The notes under the pieces: model-generated
Told to the model about the DNA's origin: nothing
Database searches by the model: none
What the model saw: the letters and a program-made list of their open reading frames with translations, nothing else
Translations under genes and position numbers: made by a program
Shown here: piece after piece, positions 1 through 9,513 of the stretch
Layout: every line of letters starts with the position of its first letter
How positions within the stretch are numbered: the stretch's first letter is position 1
Assembly: GCA_027886185.1 (NCBI GenBank)
Contig: WOAB01000040.1
Span: 5,518,001 to 5,582,000 of the forward strand
Direction of reading: 5' to 3'
DNA: 64,000 nt
DNA from: Rheum nobile
Lineage: Eukaryota > Streptophyta > Magnoliopsida > Caryophyllales > Polygonaceae

Positions 1-2453
1 AAAAGGTCGGAAAGGAGGCAACGGAGGGATGTGTGCTACCGGGATGATGAGACCGGCGCATACCAGATTGGAGAAGATAGCAGTACTGGGGCTGGTTTAG
101 GGTTTCAAACTGGAGTCGGTAGCAGTAGTGGGGCTGCTGGCGATACTGGCATGATAGGAGTGCATAGCCTAATGGCAGTGCCGTCGTTTATTGGGGGTAG
201 AGCAGGCTCTGAGCCTCCGAGGGACCCAGACTATGAAGGAAGTCCGCTGCATTGTTATTCTGATACAATAGATCAGAATAACTATTACGGGCGGAATTTT
301 AGTCTGTCGGTACTACCGCCGCATGTGAGCCCTCATCATAGCCCGAGGGATTATTATCAGGGAGATGAGGAGCAGGACAACCCGTGGGAGAACCCGACAG
401 TGTACCCGAACGCTGCCTATCATCAGCCTATGGTAAGTACATTTAGTATAACATGCATTTGTTTACAATTCATTATTGCATCTGATCTATTTAATAAATG
501 TAGGATCATGCCTGTACATGGGGGACTCAGGACCAGGGGACTCAGGACCAGTCCAGCAATGCCTGGATTCCAAGAGAAGACGCCCCAAACACGGCGGGCG
601 AGGAGCCAGGCGAGGAGCCTCAGGAAGCCTCTTCTTCGCGGGGAAAACCACCCCGGTCAAAGAAGAATGTCAGATACGACCCTGAACTGGTGGTGAGCGT
701 TCCTGGAGGTCCGGAGAGACCTGAACTCCTAAAAAGTTTTGTAAACCACATGGCGTACCTCCTTTACCAGCGCGTTGTAAGTTGCACGTAACGCAATTTT
801 TTTAATTATTAATCTTGTTTTAAATAAGTCTGTATGATTGCTTAATTATGTTCATATACAGTCGGTGCAACCCTTGAGGTTCCAGCAGTGAGGCAAGCAG
901 TTACGCTCATGGCGTCTCACAACGGAAGACGCGTGGGGTAGCATGGCGTTGGCGTCTGGGCTATGTCATCTATCGGACATCATGCATGAGCATGTGGATG
1001 AGACGCTGATTGGTGCCTTCGTCGAGCGTTGGCAATCGGAAACCAACTCATTCCACATGCCATGGGGAGAGATGACTATAACTCTCCATGATGTGTGGAT
1101 GATCCTTGGGCTTAACATACAAGGGCAAGACATGGGTCCCCCAAAGAAATGGCACGAGCAGCTGAGCCGCAATGATTTGAAGAAGGCGTTGATGGAGCAG
1201 ACGCATGAGTTTTTTGAGCTGGAGGATGGTGCTATCGTCGTCGGTAACTTGCACGCGGGAGATTTTAAGACTCATTGCGAGGAGTTGGCGTCGAAGAAGC
1301 TGGCGACTGGGTTCTTGCTGTACTTGGTGGGGTCTGCCCTCTTTCCTGACAAGTCTCAGCATCGCTTGCCCGTTTATTACACTCTGTTCGTGACTGATCT
1401 CACAAAAGTCAGGAACTATGCATGGGGTACCGGTGTTCTTGCACACGTGTACCGCAGCTTGGGCGAGTGCACAAGAAAAGAGGCACGGGTCATGTCCACA
1501 TGTTTCACTCTGATCCAGGTATTAAATGGCTTGAATAAAAATATCTAAATTTTTGTTATAGATATATTATATGTTTGTTATGTAGGGAATTGACATATGT
1601 GTAATTATTTTGTAGTCATGGATATATCAGTACTTTCCCATGTTTAGACCTACACAGAGTGTTTACTGGGACCCACAACAGCCGATCCCATACGCCAGAA
1701 AATGGGACATGTCACATGAACCCAACCGGACCAGGAATTATAGGGAGGAGCTGGATGGGATGCATGCTGATAGTGTAAGTGCATATACAGTCCTTATCTA
1801 TTATGTTCAAATATATATGCATGATAAGTTGTTTGAAATTCAATTGTGTTTAGGTTGAGTGGATGCCATACGGCTCCATTGACTTCAATAATGAGATGTT
1901 TGCTTCATCGCGATTTCATGGAGTCATATCCTGTTTGTGGGTCACCGAGCCTTACATGCCGGATCGAGTAGTTCGGCAGTTTGGGCGTGCACAACAATGT
2001 CCAAGACCACCGATTGTTCCCATTAAGGCATGGAGGGGCGTGAAGATTAGCAGTTACACGGTGGAGTACGATAGATCCTTACATGCATGGAATGCCCGCA
2101 ATGAACATTCCATTAGCCTGCAAGCCATGGGTCCTCCAGTCCGTCAACACCACCAGTGTACCAATGATTACATGCAGTGGTACCTCCAGCATACACATCC
2201 ATTCATCATCCCTCAAGAGGATCGTTACACTCAGCAGCAGGTAAGTAATCATGTAATTATATCCTGTTTATTTTTGACTTCGTGTATGTTTATTAATCGT
2301 ATCCACTTATCTTCTGTGCAGTGCCTTGATAGTTGTTATTCACGTATGGATCCATATCGCGATCATCACCATGGAGATGACCGATGTGAAGACGTAGCCG
2401 AGGCGTTACGGCAATCATTGGAGCAAATGTATCCCTTCCTTTCGAACCATTGA
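1..2453 (+). pseudogene. Plant mobile domain (PMD, MAIN/PP7L-like) gene, 5' partial, one internal stop
   Basis: Six exons fit together with canonical GT/AG borders and all introns in phase 0: 1-432 (open to the window edge), 504-776, 862-1518, 1616-1774, 1854-2240, 2322-2453 with a TGA end. Together they give about 680 codons. Exon 3 carries the PMD hallmark, including TLIGAFVERWQ and FHMPWGEMTITLHDVWMILG; exon 4 continues with SWIYQYFPMFRP. PMD proteins occur as host silencing factors (MAIN, MAIL1, with PP7-like phosphatase) and in many transposon-borne copies. The convergent FAR1/MULE gene suggests the transposon-borne type. A TGA at 889-891 interrupts exon 3 near its start, so the gene is called a pseudogene; everything else is intact. 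The C-terminal exon is rich in His and acidic residues. The true start lies left of the window. Confidence 0.85.
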
Positions 2454-3216
2454 ACTTGGCTGCTTCGTCATTTGAGCATTAGTTTGAATGTTTTGTTGAA
2501 ATTTGAATGTTATGACTTGAGTTTGAATATGTTTGTTGAAGTTTGAATGTTATGACTTGAGTTTGAATGTTTTGTTGAAGTTTGAATGTTATGACTTCAG
2601 TTTGAATGTTTTGGGGAAGTTGTTTGGATTATGACATGATAAGCGGTATTTTACATAGCGCTACTAGTAGTTATTAGCATATTATTGAGGAGATTTGGAT
2701 TTGATTTATGGGATATTTCTGTAATCCGGAGAAAAGGTGAGAAGTGGTTAAATCATAGGATTTACAGAGTTTTGGAGGTAAGTTGGTGTTTGAGGTGTGG
2801 AGCTGCATTGTGGATGTTTTTGGAAGCACTTACGAGTTGAAGACGGTGCCCGAAGTCATATAGGAAAGGTGATGATCAGAAGACAGAAGTTGTTGAAGTC
2901 CAAAACGGCGACCGGAGGCGATCGCGGTTGGTCGCGGTTTTCCAAAAGGGCGATCGGAGGCGATCGCTGTTGGTCGCGGTTTTCCAAAACGGCGACCAGC
3001 GGTTAGAAGATTTCCAGCAGAACCTTGGGGAGCACAAACCGCGATCCCCCGCGATCGCGGTTGGTCGCGGTTTTCTGAGTGACTGAACAGTTTCCGCTTT
3101 TCTCGAACTGCTTGGCTGTTTCGTTTTGTTTAATTAGTTATGACTTCAGTTTGAATGTTTTGGGGAAGTTGTTTGGATTATGACAACAATAGGAATGTCG
3201 TACTCATTGCATCATA
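2454..3216. repeat. Intergenic repeats between two convergent genes
   Basis: Three layers are visible. At about 2483-2635 a GTTTGAATG-type unit of roughly 35 bp is repeated in tandem. A 48-bp block at 2588-2635 recurs almost exactly at 3137-3184 and brackets a 0.5-kb segment. Inside that segment, about 2902-3075, GATCGCGG and GGTCGCGG words recur together with TTTTCC. Comparable GC-rich words occur in the long terminal repeats at 45.3-45.9 kb and 60.2-60.6 kb. I see no convincing gene; the short reading frames here are low-complexity. Confidence 0.6.
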
Positions 3217-6200
3217 TCATTGATTACATAAATCGACTGTTTCGACCTTCTTCTTTCGTTTTGGCTTCTTTTCGTCCTTGTCTGGTTCATACTCCAACGA
3301 ACGATCTAATAGCCATTGATCTACGTAATCACCCGCAGACGGGTCATGATGATACATCCACCCCGAGTAAATAGGAGGCAAGGGCGAAGTTTTGGCCAGC
3401 CCAATCTACATGAAAATCAATGCATCATACATATGTTTTAACACAAGATAGTATAAACAGATGTTTTAACACAAGATAGTATAAACAGATGTTTTAACAC
3501 AAGATTGTATTAACGTACCGCAATAAAATATTGCTCGTTCTCGACATGGCAAATGCATACCATCTTCAAATTCTCCCCAATCGATGCTTCATTTGTCTTC
3601 CCCCTCATAGGCAGGTATGTCATCCCCACGCCACGACCGACGGTAACGAACACACATGTGAATGCCGTTGCCACCAAACATCCCATATCCGGGAGCTCCA
3701 ACCACGTCTCCGGTGGGGCCGGCCTGTTCGGCGAAGGAAACCAATCAAGCTTCGCCTCCATTGCCTCAAGTGTCATCGTAGACACCCAAAGTGGCGCGAG
3801 TAGCTCATACTCTTTTCTCAACGTAGCGATCATGGTACGTCGAACAAATTCCCACTTATCTTGCCCTAAGCCCAGACCATGCGCAATGGCTCTGTACCCG
3901 CAGTTTCCATCACCCACTATCTCATACCATCCTCCAAAGTGTGGTCTCATACACTTGGGGAACTGTGAAAGATATCGCCACGGGTTCTTGATCAATGACG
4001 TGGCACCACACGGTAAGGGTAGGCCCGTCTTCGATGGTCTTCCTTTTTGCTTTTTCGGAGGTGTTCCGTCCATCTGTTGGTCAATGTGCTCCCATGATGA
4101 GGGTTGTCTTTTGGTGGCAAAGTTCAGAGCTCCTTGAGGCCGACCCTTATGCCTGACTTTGGCTGGCTCTTCCAGAGTAGTCTGCTCTGGATGTGCTATA
4201 CTTCTAAGTGTACATACTGCTCTTTATTGAATCTCCACTGGCAATGTGGGGAAGACGCTTCGGGCAAATTCGTCAAGCAAAGATCTATTCACGTTGTGTG
4301 TGCAGAATTCTTCCTCTTCTGATGTCTTCACTTCTGACAAGGTCAGTTGCCTCCAGAACGGATGCAACGAGCTAGGTTCAATTGGGGTCTCGCTCCGAAC
4401 ATTTTGCGCCATGTCATGAACGCAAGGCGAGCCATCTCTGACCCTCATCTGGCATCTGCATATAGTGCTCCACACTGGAGCTTCTCCTTTCATGTATTCC
4501 TCAATCAAACGAGCTAGTGCAACCGCAGACACCTTGAAGTGCAGCTTACGAAAAAGATGTGCGTCTGTTAGCAGCGTATATCTCTTCCCAATGCTCTCAT
4601 TCAATGCCCCCCGAATCTCAGTAATATGACTGCGCAACCGTGTATCATATTGATCGAACACAGTGCAAAGGTTGCCATCGTTGCTTGTGAAGAAGCTTTT
4701 CAGACTGGAATGGGCCCCTTCAACCCTGTATTACAATCAAGAATCCGAAAATTAGTTTGATTGTTGTAAAGGTCTAACTAAGTTCAAATAACTAGCTAAA
4801 TTTAGATAAACCATTGATGCACATACCTGTTAGTGGTGGTAGTACCGAGCGTGAACACTGTATCTGTCCATACAGAGACGATTCTTTCCTTGTAGGGGTC
4901 AAGCCAGTTTTTTTGTAGGTACTGAACACATTTTGGAGCTTTCTTCCAATCACACTTCAGCTTCCAGAGTGATCTTTCGTACCCTTGTATGGTCGTTTCC
5001 TTGAAGAGCTTCATGCAGTCGTTGGAAAACGTTGTGTCCCTAAACTTGCCCATGGCCTTCTTTCCGAAGTCTTCAATATTCTTTCTCACATGCCGCCTAC
5101 ATAGGAGGAATTTTGCTTCTGGAAACTGCTTCTCTAATGCGTTCATCAACGCCTTCTCCCGATCAGTGACCGCACATGTGGGTGCTCGTTGCACCTTGGC
5201 AAACATCTTAGCAAGTTGCTCTATGGCCCATTTGTAACTATCTTCGTCCTCCTTCTCCAGAAATGCCCCGGTAATATTGTAGTTTTTCCAAACTGATGTG
5301 ATGCCGACAATTTCAAGGAAGGGCAAATTGTAGCTGCACACATAATCATATATAAAATACAATGGCGTCCTAACCTTGACATGAACAAATGAAGAGTATA
5401 ATTCATATGTTTGTTACTAACCAGTTAGTTGCATATGTAGAGTCCAACAGCACAATGTACGGAAATGCCTTCAGCAACCGCAACTGATCCTGGCTTGCAA
5501 AGAAGATATCCGTTATCTTGTTGGTCTCCTTGTTGAATCTATACTCCATGAAGTACCCCTTCTCATTGCACTCATAGAAGAACTGTTGTACAACTGTTCT
5601 TCCTTCCATGCCCTTCTTTCTTATCTCGTGCATGATGTTGTATACTTGCTTCATCTTGGTCAAATTTCCAGGGGACGACTGGATTGTAGTATGAATCTTC
5701 TGAGGCTTGCAATGATTGACCGTCATCACCCTTATAATCTCCTTCTCTTCAGCAGTTGGTCGCCCAGCTAATGCACTACCATACAAATTGTCTCCTATGA
5801 CATGGTTGTGAGTTCCATGTTGTACAGTGATCCTCCACAATCCCTTCGGCCTTTCTTTCAGCCTCAACATGAAGGGACACCCACATTTCTTCGACCTTGT
5901 GATGTCTCTCACTTGGTCAGCTCCTTTAGGGACGTTTTGTCCATGCCTATCACACGGTAACCAAGTCCCCCCGAGGGTCGAAGGGGTGGAAGCTTTATTC
6001 CTCCACTTTTTGATGCAGAATTGCTGATTCATAGCAATCTCCCGCGCCCACAAAAAGGCTTCTTCTCTAGACTCCCAGATTTGATCAGATGTGAAGAACC
6101 TTGAATAATCGGCCGAGACGTACACATCCTCCGCCGGTAGTACACTGAACTGAGGCTGTGTGTGTAGGGATGGAAAGCACAGTTGTGGGGTAGCATGAGA

Positions 6201-6987
6201 TGAATATGCTTCTGGAGGAAACGGTATCCCAACATCAAATGATGGTATATCAATAACTGGTTGAGGCGTGTTCCAATCCTGTAGTTTTGCCGGCGTTTCC
6301 CAAACCGGAAATGTCTTCTGAGGCGTGCTCCAATCCTGCAGTTTTTCAGGCGTTTCCCAAACCGGAAATGTCTTATGTGGAGTGCTCCAGTCATTGAGGG
6401 AGATATTGTTTAACCCCTCGTATAAATGATAGTTCGTCTGCATACACGAAATCATGTCATCAATTAGTGCACTGATTATAAAAAAGCACGTTTACTGTCA
6501 AACCGTGCCATATTACAGAATGAAACCTGGTTTCGGGTGGTGATTACACACGTAACGTGTGAAGAGTGTCCACACGTTACGTGTGAAACACACCCACACG
6601 TAACGTGTTGAACACCTTCACACGTTATGTGTGAACATTCTTCACACGTAACGTGTGAAACTGTTCTTCAATGTAACAGCAAATTCGTAGCCCTAAACCC
6701 TAAACAACGCTCAATCTTTGTTTCTAATACCCTAAACAATAAAATGAGATCTTTAATATTAAACAATAAGTATCAAAAATAGCTTCCCTAAATCCTAAAC
6801 AACAAATATAATGGGCCATCAAAAATAACTTCTCTAAACCCTAACCATGAAGCTAAGAACTTTAAACATTTTCAAAACAAAAAATAAAAAAGACAACTTT
6901 AGGGTTACTTATAGAAATTACCTCATTCCAAAGTGGAATATCTTCCCCATTGTTGCTCCAATACTCGTTGTTGTTCGGATTGTCCAT
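3217..6987 (-). pseudogene. FAR1 zinc finger + MULE transposase + OTU protease fusion gene, one internal stop
   Basis: Five exons on the minus strand: 6987-6922 (start MDNPNNNEYW), 6437-5422, 5333-4827, 4725-3519, 3405-3217. All borders are GT/AG and the reading phase is kept, giving about 994 codons. Order of domains: tandem repeats of W-x-TPxKTFPVWETP near the N-terminus; FAR1-type zinc finger about residues 140-250; MULE transposase with candidate catalytic acids in LLDSTYATN, AVTDREKAL and NRVEGAHSSL; SWIM zinc finger (C-R-C ... PCVH) about 637-651; then an OTU cysteine-protease domain with GDGNCGYRAIA about 802-812; a basic tail KKPKRKKK. One in-frame TAA at 4226-4224 separates transposase from OTU. 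The usual OTU histidine position reads NEQYF, so the protease may be inactive. Alternative: a domesticated FAR1-related gene, less likely given the PMD and GRF neighbours. Confidence 0.85.
6547..6657. repeat. Palindrome array A (5 units, 24-bp period) inside transposase intron 1
   Basis: Five copies of the near-perfect palindrome CACACGTWACGTGTG start at 6547, 6571, 6595, 6619 and 6643, exactly 24 bp apart; units 3 and 4 have one mismatch. The array lies in the first intron (6921-6438) of the FAR1-MULE-OTU gene. ACGT-core palindromes suit bZIP or bHLH factors, and FAR1/FHY3 proteins bind CACGCGC; a transposase binding site is an inference. Confidence 0.95.
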
Positions 6988-7147
6988 TTTTTGTACAAAA
7001 AATGTGAGTGAAAATCAAGATTTTGGGAGTGTTTAGGATGAGGGTTTAGGTTCGAAATGGGTTGTTAGCGGACAAAGAAGATGGGTCATTATTACAGTTA
7101 GGTGGGGACAAGACGGTTAATTCAATACGTTTTGCAACAGACTGAAC

Positions 7148-7210
7148 CACACGTTACGTGTCAAACCGTGCCACACGTTATGAGTGAAGTAGATTGGCAC
7201 GTTAGGGTTA
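7148..7210. repeat. Palindrome array B (3 units, 24-bp period) in divergent promoter region
   Basis: Units start at 7148 (one mismatch), 7172 (two mismatches) and 7196 (heavily decayed). They keep the 24-bp spacing of arrays A and C. The array lies between the divergent transposase (start 6987) and GRF (start 7692) genes. Confidence 0.85.
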
Positions 7211-7245
7211 TGGCATTTCGGTAGAGTTTAGAATAATGAGTTTTA

Positions 7246-7321
7246 AGTTTAGGGTTTAGGGTTAGGGTTTAGGGCTTAGGGTTAGTGTTATGATTAGGGT
7301 TTAGGGTTTGAGTTTAGAGTT
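7246..7321 (+). repeat. Degenerate telomere-like TTTAGGG repeats
   Basis: About ten imperfect TTTAGGG units follow directly after palindrome array B. Related AAACCCTAA words lie at about 6690-6850 on the transposase side. Short telomere-like blocks (telo boxes) are common in plant promoters, so this may be promoter architecture rather than a relic telomere. Confidence 0.7.
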
Positions 7322-7409
7322 TATCTTTAATTATTAAGGGTGAATTTGGATATGCGAGTTACATTGTTTATGAGAGTGGTTGACGTTTAGGGTTTAGGAT
7401 TATTAGGGT

Positions 7410-7500
7410 AAGAGTGGTTGAGGTCCTTAATGCTAGTGGTTGAGGTCTTTAATGCTAGTGGTTGAGGTCTTTAATTCTTGTGGTTATGGTCTTTAATTAC
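7410..7500 (+). repeat. Short tandem repeat upstream of the GRF gene
   Basis: Three to four copies of a 25-bp unit of the form GTGGTTGAGGTCTTTAAT plus a short spacer, slightly diverged. It sits just upstream of the TATA box of the GRF gene. Confidence 0.7.
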
Positions 7501-7522
7501 TACAGTTGTATATATCATTTCA

Positions 7523-7531
7523 CTATATAAG
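7523..7531 (+). promoter_or_regulatory. TATA box of the GRF zinc-finger gene
   Basis: CTATATAAG lies about 170 bp upstream of the ATG. A leader of about 140 bp would follow, holding a spliced 5' UTR intron at 7598-7668 (GTAAGC ... TTTGTAG). Confidence 0.6.
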
Positions 7532-7691
7532 AGGCATTAGGGTTGTTTGTTCACTACAACACTTCCAACACAAGCGGGATTGAAGATTCATTTGTGGGTA
7601 AGCTTCTTCTTCCAGTTTCTTTCGATTTAGTAACCCTAATTGGCTTTTTCATATTAATGGATTTGTAGGAAACCAAGCACTACATCAAATA

Positions 7692-8172
7692 ATGACATCT
7701 TCATCCGAATCATCATCAAACCTAAATAGGCACCATCAACAAATAAGTGCTCCACAATGCGAGTGTAATTTGAAAACCATTGTCCGTACTTGGGATTTGC
7801 AGTGGAACTACGGAAGGAGGTATTGGGGATGCCCAAGACTAGGGTGTTTATACAGGAATTGGATTGATCATGTGTACAAGGAGAGGGCACACGCGGTTAT
7901 TCGACAACAATGGCGGGAAAAACAAGATCTTATTAAGGGGAATCAAGATGTTGTTAAGCAAGAACTTTTACAAGATATGGATAAGATGCGTAGGTATAAC
8001 CTCAATCTATATAATGATGTACATCATATAATGCCTTGATGTCGTATCTTTTGTGTAATGTTGTTTATGTACTATCAACCTTTGTAGGGAGCAAGCAATT
8101 TTATCAAAGCAGAGACATGATATGTCGCGAAGTTTTACAAGAGACTATCCTAATTTTTTCAAACGCAACTAG
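7692..8172 (+). CDS. GRF-type zinc-finger protein, two exons, intact
   Basis: Exons 7692-7993 and 8088-8172 join across a GT/AG intron (GTATAACC ... TTTGTAG) into a 128-residue protein ending in TAG. Without splicing the frame runs on to 8039; the splice is preferred because it extends the helical C-terminus (REQAILSKQRHDM). The GRF finger is near the N-terminus: QCEC, then NYGRRYWGCPRLGC and NWID. GRF fingers bind nucleic acid, and small plant GRF proteins of this size are often found with transposons. After the finger comes a charged, probably helical region. It is divergent from the transposase gene and bracketed by palindrome arrays B and C, so it is probably a third gene of the same mobile locus. 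No disabling mutation is seen. Confidence 0.75.
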
Positions 8173-8518
8173 GCGATGTCATTTATTTTGTGCTAGGTTT
8201 TCTAAGTTTATGAAGAACTTGTATTATTTCTTGTATTGTGAGCTAAATGTGATTGTATTCATCCAACGTAATGAACAATTCTATTCTATCTTCTATGTTG
8301 ATTATTTTGGGGTGTTTTTTGTAGAATTTTAGATAAACAAATAAATACTACAAATAAACAATAATATGATACAACATTCATACATGTAACATTATAATAT
8401 GTATAAAATAAATAATAATTTAACATTGAACAACAAATAAATACCACAAAATATACAATAATATGACATACACAAATACCCTAAACCCTATAACCATTCT
8501 AAACCCTATTGACTAATC

Positions 8519-8629
8519 CACACGTAACGTGTGGGTACAAATCACATGTAACGTGTGAAATGGTCCCACACGTAACGTGTGAAGCACTGTCACACGTAAC
8601 GTGTGGTTTGTAACCTCACGTTACGTGCG
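8519..8629. repeat. Palindrome array C (5 units, 24-bp period) downstream of the GRF gene
   Basis: Units of CACACGTWACGTGTG start at 8519, 8543, 8567, 8591 and 8615, again exactly 24 bp apart. Units 1, 3 and 4 are perfect. Array C is the same length (111 bp) as array A. It may be a subterminal binding region of the mobile element; the element's right end would then lie shortly after 8630, but I found no terminal repeat. Confidence 0.95.
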
Positions 8630-8639
8630 AGCCTATGCG

Positions 8640-9238
8640 CCAAACGACAAAATGCATATGCGCCAAAAAGTAATCGTGTATTTTTTTTTATTAATAATAT
8701 CAATATTTGGTTAGATTTGGTAGTTAGAGATCTACCATATCTCTCCTATAACCCATTAATCCAACCATCCATCAACATCAATCCGACGCTCCAAATTAGT
8801 ACTTCCGTTTTACCACAATTCTCGTTTTACCGGAGCATACCCCTATATATATAATTGTGTATCCTTAATATAAAATTCACAAACATATTATTCTTATATT
8901 TCAATCAAATATTGCTTATGGTTAAAAACTCTTTTATAACTTTATTCCATATTACTTGTAATATTAACAAAAAAAATTATACTACATGTCTTAAAATACA
9001 TAAAATGGATATTATAAATTATATCAAATCGTTATTTTTAAATACCCATGGATGACCCAACCCACCCGACGGATGGGTATGCCCGAAAAGGTTAACGCAC
9101 AGGTGATGAAAATACTCCATCCATCCATCTCCCGACCCATTACTTGCTAGCTAACCACATTTTGAACCGTGTATAAACGCAACATGAGTTGAAACTAAGG
9201 TAGTTGAAACAAAAATTTGGGCTGTACGTAAATTAATA
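8640..9238. other. AT-rich spacer, nothing recognised
   Basis: The short reading frames here are low-complexity. No terminal repeat or gene fragment is convincing. Confidence 0.5.
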
Positions 9239-9248
9239 TCTAATTTAT

Positions 9249-9503
9249 GAGTGCGGTTCCGGTGCGGAGCACTCTTTTCGTGCGGACGTGCGGACATGCA
9301 CTATAGGGCCTTATTTGTGCATTTTAGAGCCTTAATTGTGCATTTTTGCAAAAAAAAAAATGAAAAATACTTGGAAAAAAATTTGAAAAAGAAATTATTA
9401 TTTTTTTTTGAAAAAGTGCACAAATAAGACGTTAAAGTGCACAAATAAGGCCATAAAGTGCATGCTCCGCACGGGAAGAGTGCTCCGCATATGATACAAA
9501 CTC
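9249..9503. mobile_element. MULE-type MITE (255 bp) with 10-bp target duplication
   Basis: Flanked by perfect direct repeats TCTAATTTAT at 9239-9248 and 9504-9513. The arms are inverted: the left holds TGCGGAGCACTCTT...CGTGCGG, then TGCAC and GCCTTATTTGTGCA, and the right repeats these in reverse complement. The centre is A/T-rich. Long arms and a 9-10 bp duplication fit Mutator-like MITEs. It has no coding capacity. Confidence 0.85.
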
Positions 9504-9513
9504 TCTAATTTAT

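Noticed and set aside
3531..4137. Plus-strand frames opposite the OTU exon
   Set aside because: Shadows of the OTU coding exon on the other strand.
6547..6657. Palindrome array as a CRISPR array
   Set aside because: The 15-bp repeats with 9-bp spacers in a plant genome, with no cas genes, do not fit CRISPR.
7246..7321. True interstitial telomere
   Set aside because: Too short and too degenerate; more likely promoter telo boxes.
8036..8332. 98-residue frame after the GRF gene
   Set aside because: It overlaps the GRF intron and second exon in another frame; the spliced GRF model explains the DNA better.
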